Assembly (NCBI GenBank): GCA_937125225.1 | Contig: CAKZLE010000006.1 | Coordinates: 124,001-188,000 of the forward strand | Source: an uncultured Spirochaetia bacterium | GTDB lineage: Bacteria; Spirochaetota; Spirochaetia; CAKZLE01 | Length of the DNA stretch: 64,000 nt | Direction: 5' to 3' | Shown: in pieces, positions 28,615 to 37,958 of the stretch | Layout: each line of letters opens with the position of its first letter | How positions within the stretch are numbered: the first letter of the stretch is position 1 | Position numbers and translations under genes: made by a program | Notes under the pieces: generated by a model | What the model saw: only the letters and a program-made list of their open reading frames with translations | What the model was told of the DNA's origin: nothing | The model's database searches: none

Positions 28615-31600
28615 GATGACTTCTCTCCTTCTCTGAGATACCATATCTTACCACGAACCGGTTTACCGGTATAGAGTCTCATCGCCTTGATGTAGCTTTG
28701 AAGCTGGAATCTATGATTATCTGTATATTTCACTGAATCTGTCTTAAAATCTATGACTAACACCTCTTCTGGGGTCTCTATGAGAAGATCGATGATTCCT
28801 CTGAGTAATATACCATCAGCTCTCATCATAAAAGGAACCTCTGACTCAATTCGACTAGAGGAGTCCTCGGAGTATCTCCTATAGGTCTCTGATGAGATGA
28901 ATTTGTCATGAAGAACCTTCGCATCAGAGAGGAGCTCCCTCTTCTGCTCATCATTGAGATCAGAGAAGACCTGGGGAAGATCATCATCTACTTGAAGACC
29001 ACAGATCGTAGATTCTATCAGATGATGGCAATAGGTACCGAATTCAGGGATCTGAGACTTGGATAAGAAAGAGTCTACCGCTAATGCAGGTAGTCTGATC
29101 CCATCTTTGACGGTAGGCATCAACTCATGTGCCCTCTCAGTTATCCCGATACTTCTTACCTCTTCCTCATATTCGATCAGCGATGCACGCTCATACTCAA
29201 GGAGAGTGATCTCGGGGAGATATGATGAGGCTGCCTGTTCTCTAAGACGATAGGTATCACCTTCGGTATAGTCTGGTATCTCTTGAAGCTCTATCTTGAC
29301 TCGAGAGTTACTTTGAGGCTGTTCTAAGGAGACCTCACCGGCTAATGGGGCAATGGGATCTAATGAGAAGCCCTTGAGAATGAGGTCTAGAAGGTTCCTG
29401 ATATTTTCAGGATCAGCATCCTTACCGGGTGCCTTATGACAACCGGAGAGAAACAGATGAGCCTCTGCACGGGTAACAGCGACATAGAGAAGTCTCTTCA
29501 TCTCGGCAATATGAGTCCTCTTCCTCAACTCCTTATCCTTGAAATAGAAGTAGTTCGCTGAATTTGCCTTATTGAAAGGCACCTTCTCAGTACAGCTAAG
29601 TACTAGCCCGGGAACATCCTCACTGAAAGAATAGAGGGGTTCGGTATCACCGCGACCTTTATTACCCATATTGGTCACGAAGACGATGGGGAACTCAAGC
29701 CCTTTGGACTTATGGACTGTCATCAATTTAACACCGGAACTATCGGTCTTGAGGAGCTCTACCTCCGGGACCTTCTCATTGGTTCCGAGTCGTTGTCTGA
29801 TACCGTCAAGGAACTCTGCTAGAGACTCACCCTTCTCATCCGATAGCATCGCCAGTTCTCTAGCATATTCAACATATTCCAGATAGCGATGATTCTCTGG
29901 TCTCTTCATGATGAAGAACCTATAGCCCCCCTCATACCAGATATATTCAATTAGTTCAGCCTTGGAACTTGAACCTGCTATACCAATGAGCTCATCATAT
30001 AATCTCTTGATACTCATATAACGATCATAGGAGGGAGCATCTTCATCTATGCAAGCATCACAGGCCTCGTCAAAGGCTCGCAACTTCGGGTTCCCATGCA
30101 TCATCTCGAACAGGATGTCATCATCAAGATTGACGAAGGGGGACCTCAATAATGCAGCAAAGGCATGTCTATCACCAGGATAGACGATGAGCTGTAGGAT
30201 CTGATAGATATCATTGAGCGGAGCCTCCAAGAAGAGCGCACGAACACTCTGAGCATTGAAGGGAATACCCAATCCTCTCAACGCTCGTTCATACCTCATC
30301 TGATTGGAAAGATGTTGCATCAGAATCGCAATATCATCATAGACAGCAGCTCTGTTGCAACCCAATTCGGCATCATAGATCAAAGTCTTCTTCTCTTTGA
30401 CTATTTGCTTGATTCTTTGTGCGATATACCAGGCTTCTGCATCGCTGTCATGGATCAATTCTTCGGAATCAATCAGGGAGTCATCGATCAGAGTATCAGC
30501 AACGGCAGTCTCTTCTTCTTCATTCTCAGCGTTATCTTTGATCAATACATGGATCTGAGGGGTTACCCCCTCTCTCGGTGATCTGAAGCCTAGGGGAAGG
30601 AACTCAGCCTCATAAGCCTCTTGGGGATCTTTCATGATCTGAGGGAAGATCCGATTGAATGTATCGATCAGTCCTGGCTCGCTTCTATAGTTCGTAGCGA
30701 GAGTGAGAGATGTGCCACCGATCTGAGAGATCTCCTGAGAGAGTGCCTTGAACACGCTCACATCCGCTCCTCTGAAACGGTAGATAGACTGTTTTTCATC
30801 ACCTACGAAGAAGAGTTTTCCCTCTTCAAGTCCATTAGAGGCAGGTATACCAGGAGCATGCTCCTCTTTTTTCTCTGAAAGAAGATAGAGTAGTTGCCGC
30901 TGTGCATCATTGTTATCCTGAAACTCATCGATCATGATATGAGAGAATCTTCTCTTATAGTATTCCCTCAGGGATTCATTCGCTATGAGGATATCTATCG
31001 CCATCTGTGCGATATCTGAGAAGGAGAGAAGGCCAGCTGCTCGCTTCTTCGCTATGAACTGTTCCTGATAGAGTCCGATAAGATGATAGCAGGAGGCTAT
31101 CTGCTCACGGTGGGCCAAAACGTTCAATAGGAGAAGATAGGGGTGCCATATCTGTTTTATCAGATCTAGCGCCTCTCTCAATATGATGAGTTGTCCATCT
31201 TTTACATTTTTGCTCGGCAACTTTGGGAACTTCATAGTACCGAGCGAGTCGAATAATATCTTAGGATCATCTGTACTTTCTATCTTTTCAGTAATCTTAG
31301 AGAAGAAGAGCTGAGCATCTATAAGAGTCTTCTTATTTCCATCCAACTCAAGGATCAGCCTGCTCTGTACTCCTAGTGAACTCTCAAATTCCTTGAACCT
31401 CTGCGAAGAGATCTCGATCTGTTCTTTTGCTATGCTATCATAGTCCAGTATCCTAGAAGGGCACATATGATAGGCCCCAAGAGGTATCAACAGCTTATCA
31501 CAAACCCCCTCGAAAGAATGCAGAGCAAGGAGATACTCCATGGCAGGATCGCTTAGCCGTTCATGAATGAATGATAACGCAGTACTTGATGCGATCTGAC

Positions 31601-31994
31601 GGATAGCCTCCTCATCCTGAGTAAAGGATGCTGCATAGCCATATCTTCTACAGTCACTTCGGACGATCTGGGTACAGAAACTATCGAGTGTAGAGATCTG
31701 AGCTCGTTCTAATCGATCAAGGTTCTTTGAGACCTGAGGATCCCTCTTATGCTCCAATAGCATCGCATGGATCCTCTCATGCATCTCTGCTGCAGCCTTT
31801 TTTGTGAAGGTCAGAGTGAGAATAGAGTCGACAGTAGCCTTCCCCTCCATGATCAATCTGAGAAATCTGTAGGAGAGAACCGTAGTCTTCCCGGATCCCG
31901 CCCCTGCAGATACAACAGTATTGCAATCACTGAAGACAGCTTCTCTCTGGTGAGTATCTAATCCTTTAGCATCAAGTATCTGATCTATTGTCAT
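28602..31994 (-). CDS. addA: AddA-like helicase-nuclease (ATP-dependent exonuclease subunit A)
   Basis: This is the motor and nuclease subunit of a RecBCD-class enzyme that processes double-strand ends for recombination. The 1130-residue product has SF1 helicase motifs: Walker A GAGSGKT (31-37), TFTKKAA, DEFQD (356-360), GDEKQSIYRFRGAD and ATNYRSEPG. MTVHKSKGLEFPIVF (motif V) and RLLYVAVTRAE (motif VI) follow. The C-terminus carries a RecB-family nuclease with HHLIE, GIIDLL and VIDFKTDS (about 1076-1083), then QLQSYI. It overlaps the AddB-like gene by four bases (ATGA). Length and order B then A fit AddAB rather than RecBCD. Confidence 0.88.
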   Translation of the reverse strand: MTIDQILDAKGLDTHQREAVFSDCNTVVSAGAGSGKTTVLSYRFLRLIMEGKATVDSILTLTFTKKAAAEMHERIHAMLLEHKRDPQVSKNLDRLERAQISTLDSFCTQIVRSDCRRYGYAASFTQDEEAIRQIASSTALSFIHERLSDPAMEYLLALHSFEGVCDKLLIPLGAYHMCPSRILDYDSIAKEQIEISSQRFKEFESSLGVQSRLILELDGNKKTLIDAQLFFSKITEKIESTDDPKILFDSLGTMKFPKLPSKNVKDGQLIILREALDLIKQIWHPYLLLLNVLAHREQIASCYHLIGLYQEQFIAKKRAAGLLSFSDIAQMAIDILIANESLREYYKRRFSHIMIDEFQDNNDAQRQLLYLLSEKKEEHAPGIPASNGLEEGKLFFVGDEKQSIYRFRGADVSVFKALSQEISQIGGTSLTLATNYRSEPGLIDTFNRIFPQIMKDPQEAYEAEFLPLGFRSPREGVTPQIHVLIKDNAENEEEETAVADTLIDDSLIDSEELIHDSDAEAWYIAQRIKQIVKEKKTLIYDAELGCNRAAVYDDIAILMQHLSNQMRYERALRGLGIPFNAQSVRALFLEAPLNDIYQILQLIVYPGDRHAFAALLRSPFVNLDDDILFEMMHGNPKLRAFDEACDACIDEDAPSYDRYMSIKRLYDELIGIAGSSSKAELIEYIWYEGGYRFFIMKRPENHRYLEYVEYARELAMLSDEKGESLAEFLDGIRQRLGTNEKVPEVELLKTDSSGVKLMTVHKSKGLEFPIVFVTNMGNKGRGDTEPLYSFSEDVPGLVLSCTEKVPFNKANSANYFYFKDKELRKRTHIAEMKRLLYVAVTRAEAHLFLSGCHKAPGKDADPENIRNLLDLILKGFSLDPIAPLAGEVSLEQPQSNSRVKIELQEIPDYTEGDTYRLREQAASSYLPEITLLEYERASLIEYEEEVRSIGITERAHELMPTVKDGIRLPALAVDSFLSKSQIPEFGTYCHHLIESTICGLQVDDDLPQVFSDLNDEQKRELLSDAKVLHDKFISSETYRRYSEDSSSRIESEVPFMMRADGILLRGIIDLLIETPEEVLVIDFKTDSVKYTDNHRFQLQSYIKAMRLYTGKPVRGKIWYLREGEKSSWDQ

Positions 31995-34702
31995 TGTATT
32001 GAGAACCTTCCTCTACAGATATTCCTATATCTGCATGCCTTACAATGTCCTGCAGGAACTCCTGCGATTGAGAGGTCTACACCTTCAATCTGCTCTGCCA
32101 TCCTCTCAATCTCCCGTAGCATATCTGCTATCACCTGATCGAATCGTGCTCGGTCTACTACTATTTTCTTGCGAGAGAGCCCCGGTAGCATAGAGACATA
32201 TTTCCCCTCGGTAATATCATAATAGAGTGCATGAGCGACCTCGACCGTCCCTGAACCCTCTTTTTCCAGAAGGTAGGTGTATAGAGGTAGCTGATAGGAA
32301 TCGGGATAGTCAACATTCTCAGTAAAACTTGTGACCCGTACTCGATTCTTCTTCTTGTAATCTATGATCGCCCGGTTGCGGCCTGGAGATTGTCTACTGA
32401 CTCTATCAACACGCCCCTCTAAGCGATAGGAGACCCCCTCAGGCTCATAGGAGACCTTCCCTTCGATACTGTCCACTATCCAACCGGAGAGCAACTCTCC
32501 TTCAGCTTTAATGAGAAGTGGTAAATGGTCATAGAGGAATCTCGCTATACGAGGTATTACTGCAGGAGAGAGGGCTATCGCCTTTCTACTATAGCTCTCC
32601 AACTCATCAGCAATGATCTCTTTGAGGGAGGAGATATACTTCTCAGAATGCTCCACAAGGAATAGACCATCCTCCTGTAATGAGATTTGGTCGAAGAATC
32701 GTTCAAAACAGGTATGGATTAGTGTCCCAAGAGATCTTGCATCGGTATATTCGATCACATAAGAGACTTCCTGAATATTTAGGCCATATCCGATGAACCA
32801 AGAAAAGGGACATGTTATGAACCTGTCAAGAGAGGTCGGGGAGATCGTAAGCCTCCCTTCCTCATGAGCAAGGGCAGAGAACATCTTCTCATTGAATCGA
32901 GTATCGGTCGATCTCTTCTTGACCAAGTTCACGGATCTATTGGCGAAAACGGTCTCTTCTGCCCGTAGGAGACTCTTCAATTGAAGAGGATATAATCGTG
33001 TATCACCAAGATGATTCATACTACCACCCCAATAGGATAGTTCTTTATGGTAAGGATCATCTTCGTAGGCGGCCTCTCCGAAAGTCTCGACAGAGGAACT
33101 CTCCATATAGAGGTGTGGAGCAAGTTGCTCCCCTGCTCTGGTTCTTCTACTATAAGAACAATGGGTCTGAGTACCTGACTCATCATAGATTCGTAACATG
33201 GTGCTTGAAAGATCCACCTGCACCGGACCGAGAATATCACGGTCACGTTCAGGAAGCATCGAAAAGGGATCTACCAACACAGAAGTATGCCCCTGATCAG
33301 CTCCTATGATGAAGTGATGAGAGACCGACACACCTGCTGCTACCTGATAGGGGTAAATGGAGATCCCGCTAGCAGGCTCCTGAGGCACATAACTAGTCCT
33401 TTCTAGTAAAGAGAGCCATGCATTATAGACTGGGAACCCCTCCGGGAGCTCGATACGTTCACAGATTCTTGTGAACTCTCCTAGTTCTTTGATACAATAG
33501 GAGAATACCGCTGCCTGTTCATCAGAGCGTTCCCGCAAAAACTCCTTCTGAAATCCCAATAGTCGCTGTTGCAACTCTTCTGGGTTCTCAGCAGAGGAGA
33601 GGGATTCCAGCCAATTCTTCAAAGTCAGATAATACCCCTGTAACCCTTTATCATAGGAGAGTCTCTGCTTCCAAACATCCACAGGTTTCCTACCATGTTC
33701 TTTATAGTTCTTGATACAGGACCCAAGGACTCCAGCAGCTATAAGCTTCTCATTACGCTTTCGGTCCCGCCACAAATAACTCCTATCGAGGAGAAGACGT
33801 TTCAGAGAGTCATGAGAGAAGGAATCATTGATGACATGTGCTATATCTTTGAACAAGCGAGTGACAGGATAATCACTCAAGGGTCTTCCACCTCTGAAAT
33901 GGGCAGGGAGTGATCTCTTATGCATATGAGATCTCAGATCCTGCACCATCGTTGAGTAGTCGGCTATCGTAATAGCGATCTCTTGTGCCGGAACTCCCTG
34001 ATGCAACAACTTTTCGACCCTACTGACGACATGAGTCAATTCGATCTGTGCATTCTCATAGCATCTAAGAGAGCCTATCGTCCTACCGTCATCGACTGTT
34101 TCTAAAGAGATCTCAGGAGCTGCTTCCAACTGTTCTCTCACTCGATACATATCACTCATGATCTCAGGATAGATCAGTATGAATCTACTATGCGACTCTT
34201 CAAGATACTTTTTATCTAGGAGTTGTGGTTCAAAGAGAGGTTCGAAGAGTTCATACCTTTGAAGAAACTCATTATATCTGTTCAACAGAAGTGAGATATC
34301 TTTCTGAAACTCAGGGGCCAAAGAGTCCATACATTCATGGATAGTCTTGAGATTCGGGCAGAGATCGGTAATATCCTTTGCAAACAGGTTTGAATCTGCA
34401 TGGTATATATCAGGAACGATATAGTGGAGAAATGGTGTCTTTGAATTCTCTATGAGTACGTTCTGAGCGAAGATCATACGATACATCGTATTAGAAGGGA
34501 TCCACTCATCATTTCTTGGAAAGAACTTACCTCTACACCGGTCCCAGGAGATAAAACGGTCTTCTCGCATGACCTTATAGGGAGAGTTCGGGTCTCCTAC
34601 GATCTGCTCTAGCCATGACCGTGCAGTGATCTCGGTAGGAAACACACAGATGGTATTCGGATCTTTCAGGTATTGTATCAGTCGGTCAAATAACGCTTCC
34701 AT
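31991..34702 (-). CDS. addB: AddB-like nuclease subunit (PD-(D/E)XK with Fe-S cysteines)
   Basis: This is the partner subunit of the AddAB-type end-processing complex. The 903-residue protein is highly diverged in its N-terminal two thirds. The start (TICVFPTEITARSWLEQ) has no Walker A, unlike Bacillus AddB. Near the C-terminus lie GRVDRVSR and IIDYKKK, a nuclease core, and four candidate cluster cysteines: one in FITCPFSWF (about 630) and three in CKACRYRNIC (C887, C890, C896). This is the split iron-sulfur arrangement known from AddB and Cas4-like nucleases. Its 5' end overlaps the TPR gene by 25 bases. The name rests mainly on context and the C-terminal domain. Confidence 0.78.
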   Translation of the reverse strand: MEALFDRLIQYLKDPNTICVFPTEITARSWLEQIVGDPNSPYKVMREDRFISWDRCRGKFFPRNDEWIPSNTMYRMIFAQNVLIENSKTPFLHYIVPDIYHADSNLFAKDITDLCPNLKTIHECMDSLAPEFQKDISLLLNRYNEFLQRYELFEPLFEPQLLDKKYLEESHSRFILIYPEIMSDMYRVREQLEAAPEISLETVDDGRTIGSLRCYENAQIELTHVVSRVEKLLHQGVPAQEIAITIADYSTMVQDLRSHMHKRSLPAHFRGGRPLSDYPVTRLFKDIAHVINDSFSHDSLKRLLLDRSYLWRDRKRNEKLIAAGVLGSCIKNYKEHGRKPVDVWKQRLSYDKGLQGYYLTLKNWLESLSSAENPEELQQRLLGFQKEFLRERSDEQAAVFSYCIKELGEFTRICERIELPEGFPVYNAWLSLLERTSYVPQEPASGISIYPYQVAAGVSVSHHFIIGADQGHTSVLVDPFSMLPERDRDILGPVQVDLSSTMLRIYDESGTQTHCSYSRRTRAGEQLAPHLYMESSSVETFGEAAYEDDPYHKELSYWGGSMNHLGDTRLYPLQLKSLLRAEETVFANRSVNLVKKRSTDTRFNEKMFSALAHEEGRLTISPTSLDRFITCPFSWFIGYGLNIQEVSYVIEYTDARSLGTLIHTCFERFFDQISLQEDGLFLVEHSEKYISSLKEIIADELESYSRKAIALSPAVIPRIARFLYDHLPLLIKAEGELLSGWIVDSIEGKVSYEPEGVSYRLEGRVDRVSRQSPGRNRAIIDYKKKNRVRVTSFTENVDYPDSYQLPLYTYLLEKEGSGTVEVAHALYYDITEGKYVSMLPGLSRKKIVVDRARFDQVIADMLREIERMAEQIEGVDLSIAGVPAGHCKACRYRNICRGRFSIQ

Positions 34703-35673
34703 ACACCTTTCGTCAAGTTGAGATACAACTTATAATATCTATTGGCAGAATCAATATCCTGTAGACTGAACCTACAGAAATCTCCTAGAAGCTTGAAGAT
34801 CAAATAGCTCTGTGGTGAATATTTCTTTGGATCTTTTCGAACGTTCCTCACCTGATTCTTCAAGAGGGTGAAAGCTGCAGTCCGGTTGCCAGTCCTGAAC
34901 CAGAGTTTTACCAGTTCGATCGAACAGAGAACCTCATTGTTCTTTAATCCATGTTTCTGATCATATTGGAGAAGGGCCTTCATCAATTTCTCTGCCTGAG
35001 GGAGCTTGTTCATCTTGATCTCCAAGGTGGCAAGTGTCAGGGAGGCGGTCGCATACATGAGATGGTTGTTCTCTTTCTCAGCATACCTGATCGCCTCGAT
35101 ACAGCTCGATCTTGATTTCACTATATCTTTTTGTTCTTCGTAGAGTTTGGCCGCTATATGATAAATCCTACTCTTGGGATCCTCAATATTCCATCTCTCT
35201 GCAACGGTGATTGCCTGTTTGATATAGTTCAATGCCGTATCATGGCTTCCATTTGCATTATAGATCAATGCAAGATTGACTAGAGGTTTATAAACAGAGG
35301 GTATATTCTTTGAAGCCTTAGCTGCTTTCAAGGCTGAGAAATAGTACTTGATCGCACCATTCACATCTTTTCTCGTTTGAGCTACAGCACCAAGGGCATT
35401 CAAGACGACTGCTATCTGTTCCTGATTCTCTCTGATCTTGAAGATCTCTAGAGCCTGTTTGAATATCATTTCAGCCTGTGGAAGATTCTTCATTACAAGA
35501 TAGGATTTACCCATATAGATCAATGCTTCACCATAGAGTCCTTTATCATTGTTCTGCTGAGCTAAAGCTAGTAATTCCTTACTGCTTGAAAGAGCTCTAG
35601 TAGGTTGTTCAGTCAAAGCGCGTTCGATATGGAATCGAAGTAAACGCTCCTGTGGCATCTCATAGTCTTGCAT
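34678..35673 (-). CDS. Tetratricopeptide-repeat protein
   Basis: This is a 331-residue, nearly all-helical protein with about seven TPR-like repeats (for example YGEALIYMGKSYLVMKNLPQ, and later repeats with NALGAVAQTRKDVNGAIKYY and NLALIYNANGSHDTALNYI). It has no signal peptide, membrane segment or catalytic domain, so it probably acts as a cytoplasmic scaffold. Its 3' end overlaps addB by 25 bases, so it heads the addBA operon. No ribosome site precedes the ATG. A strong promoter puts the mRNA start one base before that ATG, which suggests leaderless translation. The next in-frame ATG (35658) also lacks a good ribosome site. Confidence 0.82.
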   Translation of the reverse strand: MQDYEMPQERLLRFHIERALTEQPTRALSSSKELLALAQQNNDKGLYGEALIYMGKSYLVMKNLPQAEMIFKQALEIFKIRENQEQIAVVLNALGAVAQTRKDVNGAIKYYFSALKAAKASKNIPSVYKPLVNLALIYNANGSHDTALNYIKQAITVAERWNIEDPKSRIYHIAAKLYEEQKDIVKSRSSCIEAIRYAEKENNHLMYATASLTLATLEIKMNKLPQAEKLMKALLQYDQKHGLKNNEVLCSIELVKLWFRTGNRTAAFTLLKNQVRNVRKDPKKYSPQSYLIFKLLGDFCRFSLQDIDSANRYYKLYLNLTKGVWKRYLTD

Positions 35674-35680
35674 ACTTAAC

Positions 35681-35709
35681 AGTATACAAGCTATATCCTA
35701 TTAACTCAA
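35681..35709 (-). promoter_or_regulatory. Promoter of the TPR-addB-addA operon (predicted leaderless start)
   Basis: On the minus strand TTGAGT (35709-35704), a 17-base spacer and TATACT (35686-35681) predict transcription from about 35674, directly before the ATG at 35673. Confidence 0.66.
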
Positions 35710-35739
35710 CCATAAGGATTTTTATCCAATTATATTATA

Positions 35740-35768
35740 TAGACAGAACTCAGGTAACATCCCATAAT
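35740..35768 (+). promoter_or_regulatory. Promoter of the CPBP protease gene (predicted leaderless start)
   Basis: TAGACA (35740-35745), a 17-base spacer and CATAAT (35763-35768) predict transcription from about 35775, the A of the ATG. AGGGG at 35769-35773 is too close to the ATG to serve as a ribosome site. Confidence 0.6.
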
Positions 35769-35774
35769 AGGGGC

Positions 35775-36578
35775 ATGAAGCAGGAAAAATCCCCTTACAT
35801 CAAGGGACTACTCATAATCATAGCAAGTTGGTGGATCATCGGATCTATCATAGCTACATTCTGTGCAAACCTCTTCTCAGAGATAGCAGTCGGGAATTAC
35901 CTCATGCTGAACAGCTCCTTCATTCCCTTCTTTCTCTCTATCCTCCTGACTTTCAAATATCTTCTTAAGATCGATCCTAGTGAACTCTTCACGACTTCAG
36001 AGCGTTCACACCTGAATTCCTTTTTCATTGGATCATCCTGGTTGTTATTACTTAGTATCTCAGCAGGTCTTGAGTATCTCATTGAACCTGAGAGATTCAC
36101 TTTCAGCGCAAACCTGTCGGCTACGATAGCCTTCATCCCTATCGCAATACTCGTAACACCTCTTCAGACAGCTAGTGAAGAGCTCTTCTTTCGTGCCTAT
36201 CTTGCCAAGTGGATGGAGTATCTTTCCGCTAAACGATATATGATCATCCTATTCTCTGGAATCCTTTTCCTGGCGGTACACCTGTTGAACCCCGAGATCC
36301 AGATCCTCGGCAATGATCCTTTCATCTATATCTATTACTTTCTCTTTGGCGCCTTTATGATGGCTATAGCATTGCTTGATAACAGTTTTATCCTACCGAT
36401 CATCATACATACCGTGAATAATCTCTTCTCAGTTATTCTTGTTAACTATAGAGGTACCGTCTTAGACTCTCCTGCTCTCTTCATAGATTCTCATCTAAAC
36501 CCTCTTGTATCGACTATCACCTTGACTATAGGATCGCTACTTACCATCGCCTATCTCAGATCACAGAAGGTTCACTGA
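35775..36578 (+). CDS. CPBP-family intramembrane metalloprotease
   Basis: This is a membrane protein of the CPBP (Abi/CAAX-like) family, whose members are putative zinc proteases in the membrane. The start is the ATG at 35775 (MKQEKSPYIKG); the upstream frame extension has no support. The 267-residue product has about seven hydrophobic segments. All three family motifs are present: EELFFRAYLAKW (EExxxR), LAVHLLN (FxxxH-like) and HTVNNLFS (HxxxN). The substrate is unknown. It is a single gene, divergent from the TPR-addBA operon. Confidence 0.86.
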   Translation: MKQEKSPYIKGLLIIIASWWIIGSIIATFCANLFSEIAVGNYLMLNSSFIPFFLSILLTFKYLLKIDPSELFTTSERSHLNSFFIGSSWLLLLSISAGLEYLIEPERFTFSANLSATIAFIPIAILVTPLQTASEELFFRAYLAKWMEYLSAKRYMIILFSGILFLAVHLLNPEIQILGNDPFIYIYYFLFGAFMMAIALLDNSFILPIIIHTVNNLFSVILVNYRGTVLDSPALFIDSHLNPLVSTITLTIGSLLTIAYLRSQKVH

Positions 36579-36731
36579 CCAAAGTACTCAGACCCTATAT
36601 ATTATTGCTACCCCTCCTCTTCTCATGATAGAATACCTCATCGAAGAGACACATCAAGATCCTCTTGTTGTGTGTTACTCGTTATCATATTGGGAGGTTG
36701 GGGATTCTTTACTAAAGATCCTTGAGGTATT

Positions 36732-37262
36732 ATGAATTATTCCATACGATTTGCCACGAGAGATGATGCGAGACAACTAGCCGATCTCTATAACTACTAT
36801 ATCAAGAACTCGATAGCTACTTTCGACCTTAATCTCATGACTACCGAAGACAGAGAGGTATGGATTGAAGATCATCAACCTTCTAGCCGCTATAAGATCC
36901 TTGTTGCTGAAGAACATGAGACGGGGAAGCTCCTCGGGTATAGCTCTAGCAGTCCATTCCGTATGAAGGCAGCATATGACACATCAGTCGAGACGAGTAT
37001 CTATATCGATCTAGACCACTACGGAAAGGGAGTAGGTAATAGATTGTATGGTGAACTCTTCACACTACTCTCAAAAGAGGATATCCACAGGGCCTATGCC
37101 TGCATCACTGTCCCCAATGAATCTTCAGTCCTCTTACATGAGAAGTTCGGTTTCATTGAGGTTGGCTATTTCACTGAGTCGGGACTAAAACATGGAGCCT
37201 ATCGGGATATTAGATGGATGGAGAAACGATTCTCTAACAAGGACCTCAACCTATCCTCTTAA
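36732..37262 (+). CDS. GNAT-family N-acetyltransferase (Pat/MnaT-like)
   Basis: This is an acetyl-CoA-dependent acetyltransferase of the group that includes phosphinothricin and methionine-sulfoximine acetyltransferases. The 176-residue protein opens with IRFATRDDARQLADLYNYYI. It continues with ATFDLNLMT and ETSIYIDLDHYGKGVGNRLY, the last holding the acetyl-CoA loop, and then NESSVLLHEKFGFIEVGYF. GAGG lies four bases before the ATG. The natural substrate is likely a small amino-acid analogue but cannot be read from sequence. It is a single gene. Confidence 0.88.
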   Translation: MNYSIRFATRDDARQLADLYNYYIKNSIATFDLNLMTTEDREVWIEDHQPSSRYKILVAEEHETGKLLGYSSSSPFRMKAAYDTSVETSIYIDLDHYGKGVGNRLYGELFTLLSKEDIHRAYACITVPNESSVLLHEKFGFIEVGYFTESGLKHGAYRDIRWMEKRFSNKDLNLSS

Positions 37263-37293
37263 TGAGTCCCATGATATGACTAGAAACAATAAA

Positions 37294-37331
37294 GGGATCA
37301 GTACTTGATCTAAGCTGATCCCTCTTCATTC
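37294..37331. terminator. Bidirectional terminator between the GNAT and SPOR genes
   Basis: An eight-bp GGGATCAG stem (37294-37301 with 37315-37322) has a 13-base loop. On the plus strand TCTTCATTC follows, and on the minus strand TTTATTGTTT. It lies between convergent genes. Confidence 0.68.
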
Positions 37332-37346
37332 ATTACTAGTTAGGTG

Positions 37347-37949
37347 CTATCGGTTAAGTTCTATCTTCACAGCGATCTCATCAGTGATGATCGAGACTTG
37401 GCTCATACTATCAGCGATTGACTGACCCTCTTCAAAACTCAAATAGGGGCCCATACGAACCTCATATAGCCCATTATCTTCAACTACCGTAGTGATAAAT
37501 CCTGCATCTTGTAACTCTGGGACCAATTTATTGGCCTCATCAACTGATTCATCTGATGCTAGTACGACCCAATAGAAGCTATCAATCTCAGAATCAGTCT
37601 GGACTGGGGGCTCTTCTTGAGTAATCTCTGGTGTTTCAGGGGACTCTGGTTCAACTGCTACGGGTTCAGATACCTGGTTTAATGCGGGTTCTGGCTCTGT
37701 TGCTACCGGTACTGATTCAGGTTCTTCTACCGGTTCTGATCTATCATCTACCACAACTGGAGTCTCCTCTGGCTCAGCTACTGGTGGTACCACCGTCTCT
37801 GCTTTTGGTTCCTCAGACTGAGTAGCCACCACTTCGGTAGATCCTTGTACGGATTCAGCCGTTGAGAGGTATGCCAAAGCTCCACCTGTTAATGCCGCAA
37901 GTATAAATGTGATAATCAGTAGAAATATGTTAAACTTCTTATTTGCCAT
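37347..37949 (-). CDS. SPOR-domain membrane-anchored protein
   Basis: This is an envelope protein likely to bind denuded peptidoglycan at the septum through its SPOR domain. The 200-residue product has one N-terminal membrane helix (about 8-28) and a Glu/Pro/Val-rich spacer of about 90 residues. The C-terminal SPOR repeat (about 125-198) includes FYWVVLASDESVDEANKLVP, then VVEDNGLYEVRMGPY. Its AGGAG site overlaps the coaE stop. It is the last gene of the long operon that starts with the zinc-ribbon gene, and is followed by a terminator. Confidence 0.86.
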   Translation of the reverse strand: MANKKFNIFLLIITFILAALTGGALAYLSTAESVQGSTEVVATQSEEPKAETVVPPVAEPEETPVVVDDRSEPVEEPESVPVATEPEPALNQVSEPVAVEPESPETPEITQEEPPVQTDSEIDSFYWVVLASDESVDEANKLVPELQDAGFITTVVEDNGLYEVRMGPYLSFEEGQSIADSMSQVSIITDEIAVKIELNR

Positions 37950-37958
37950 ACTATTCTC

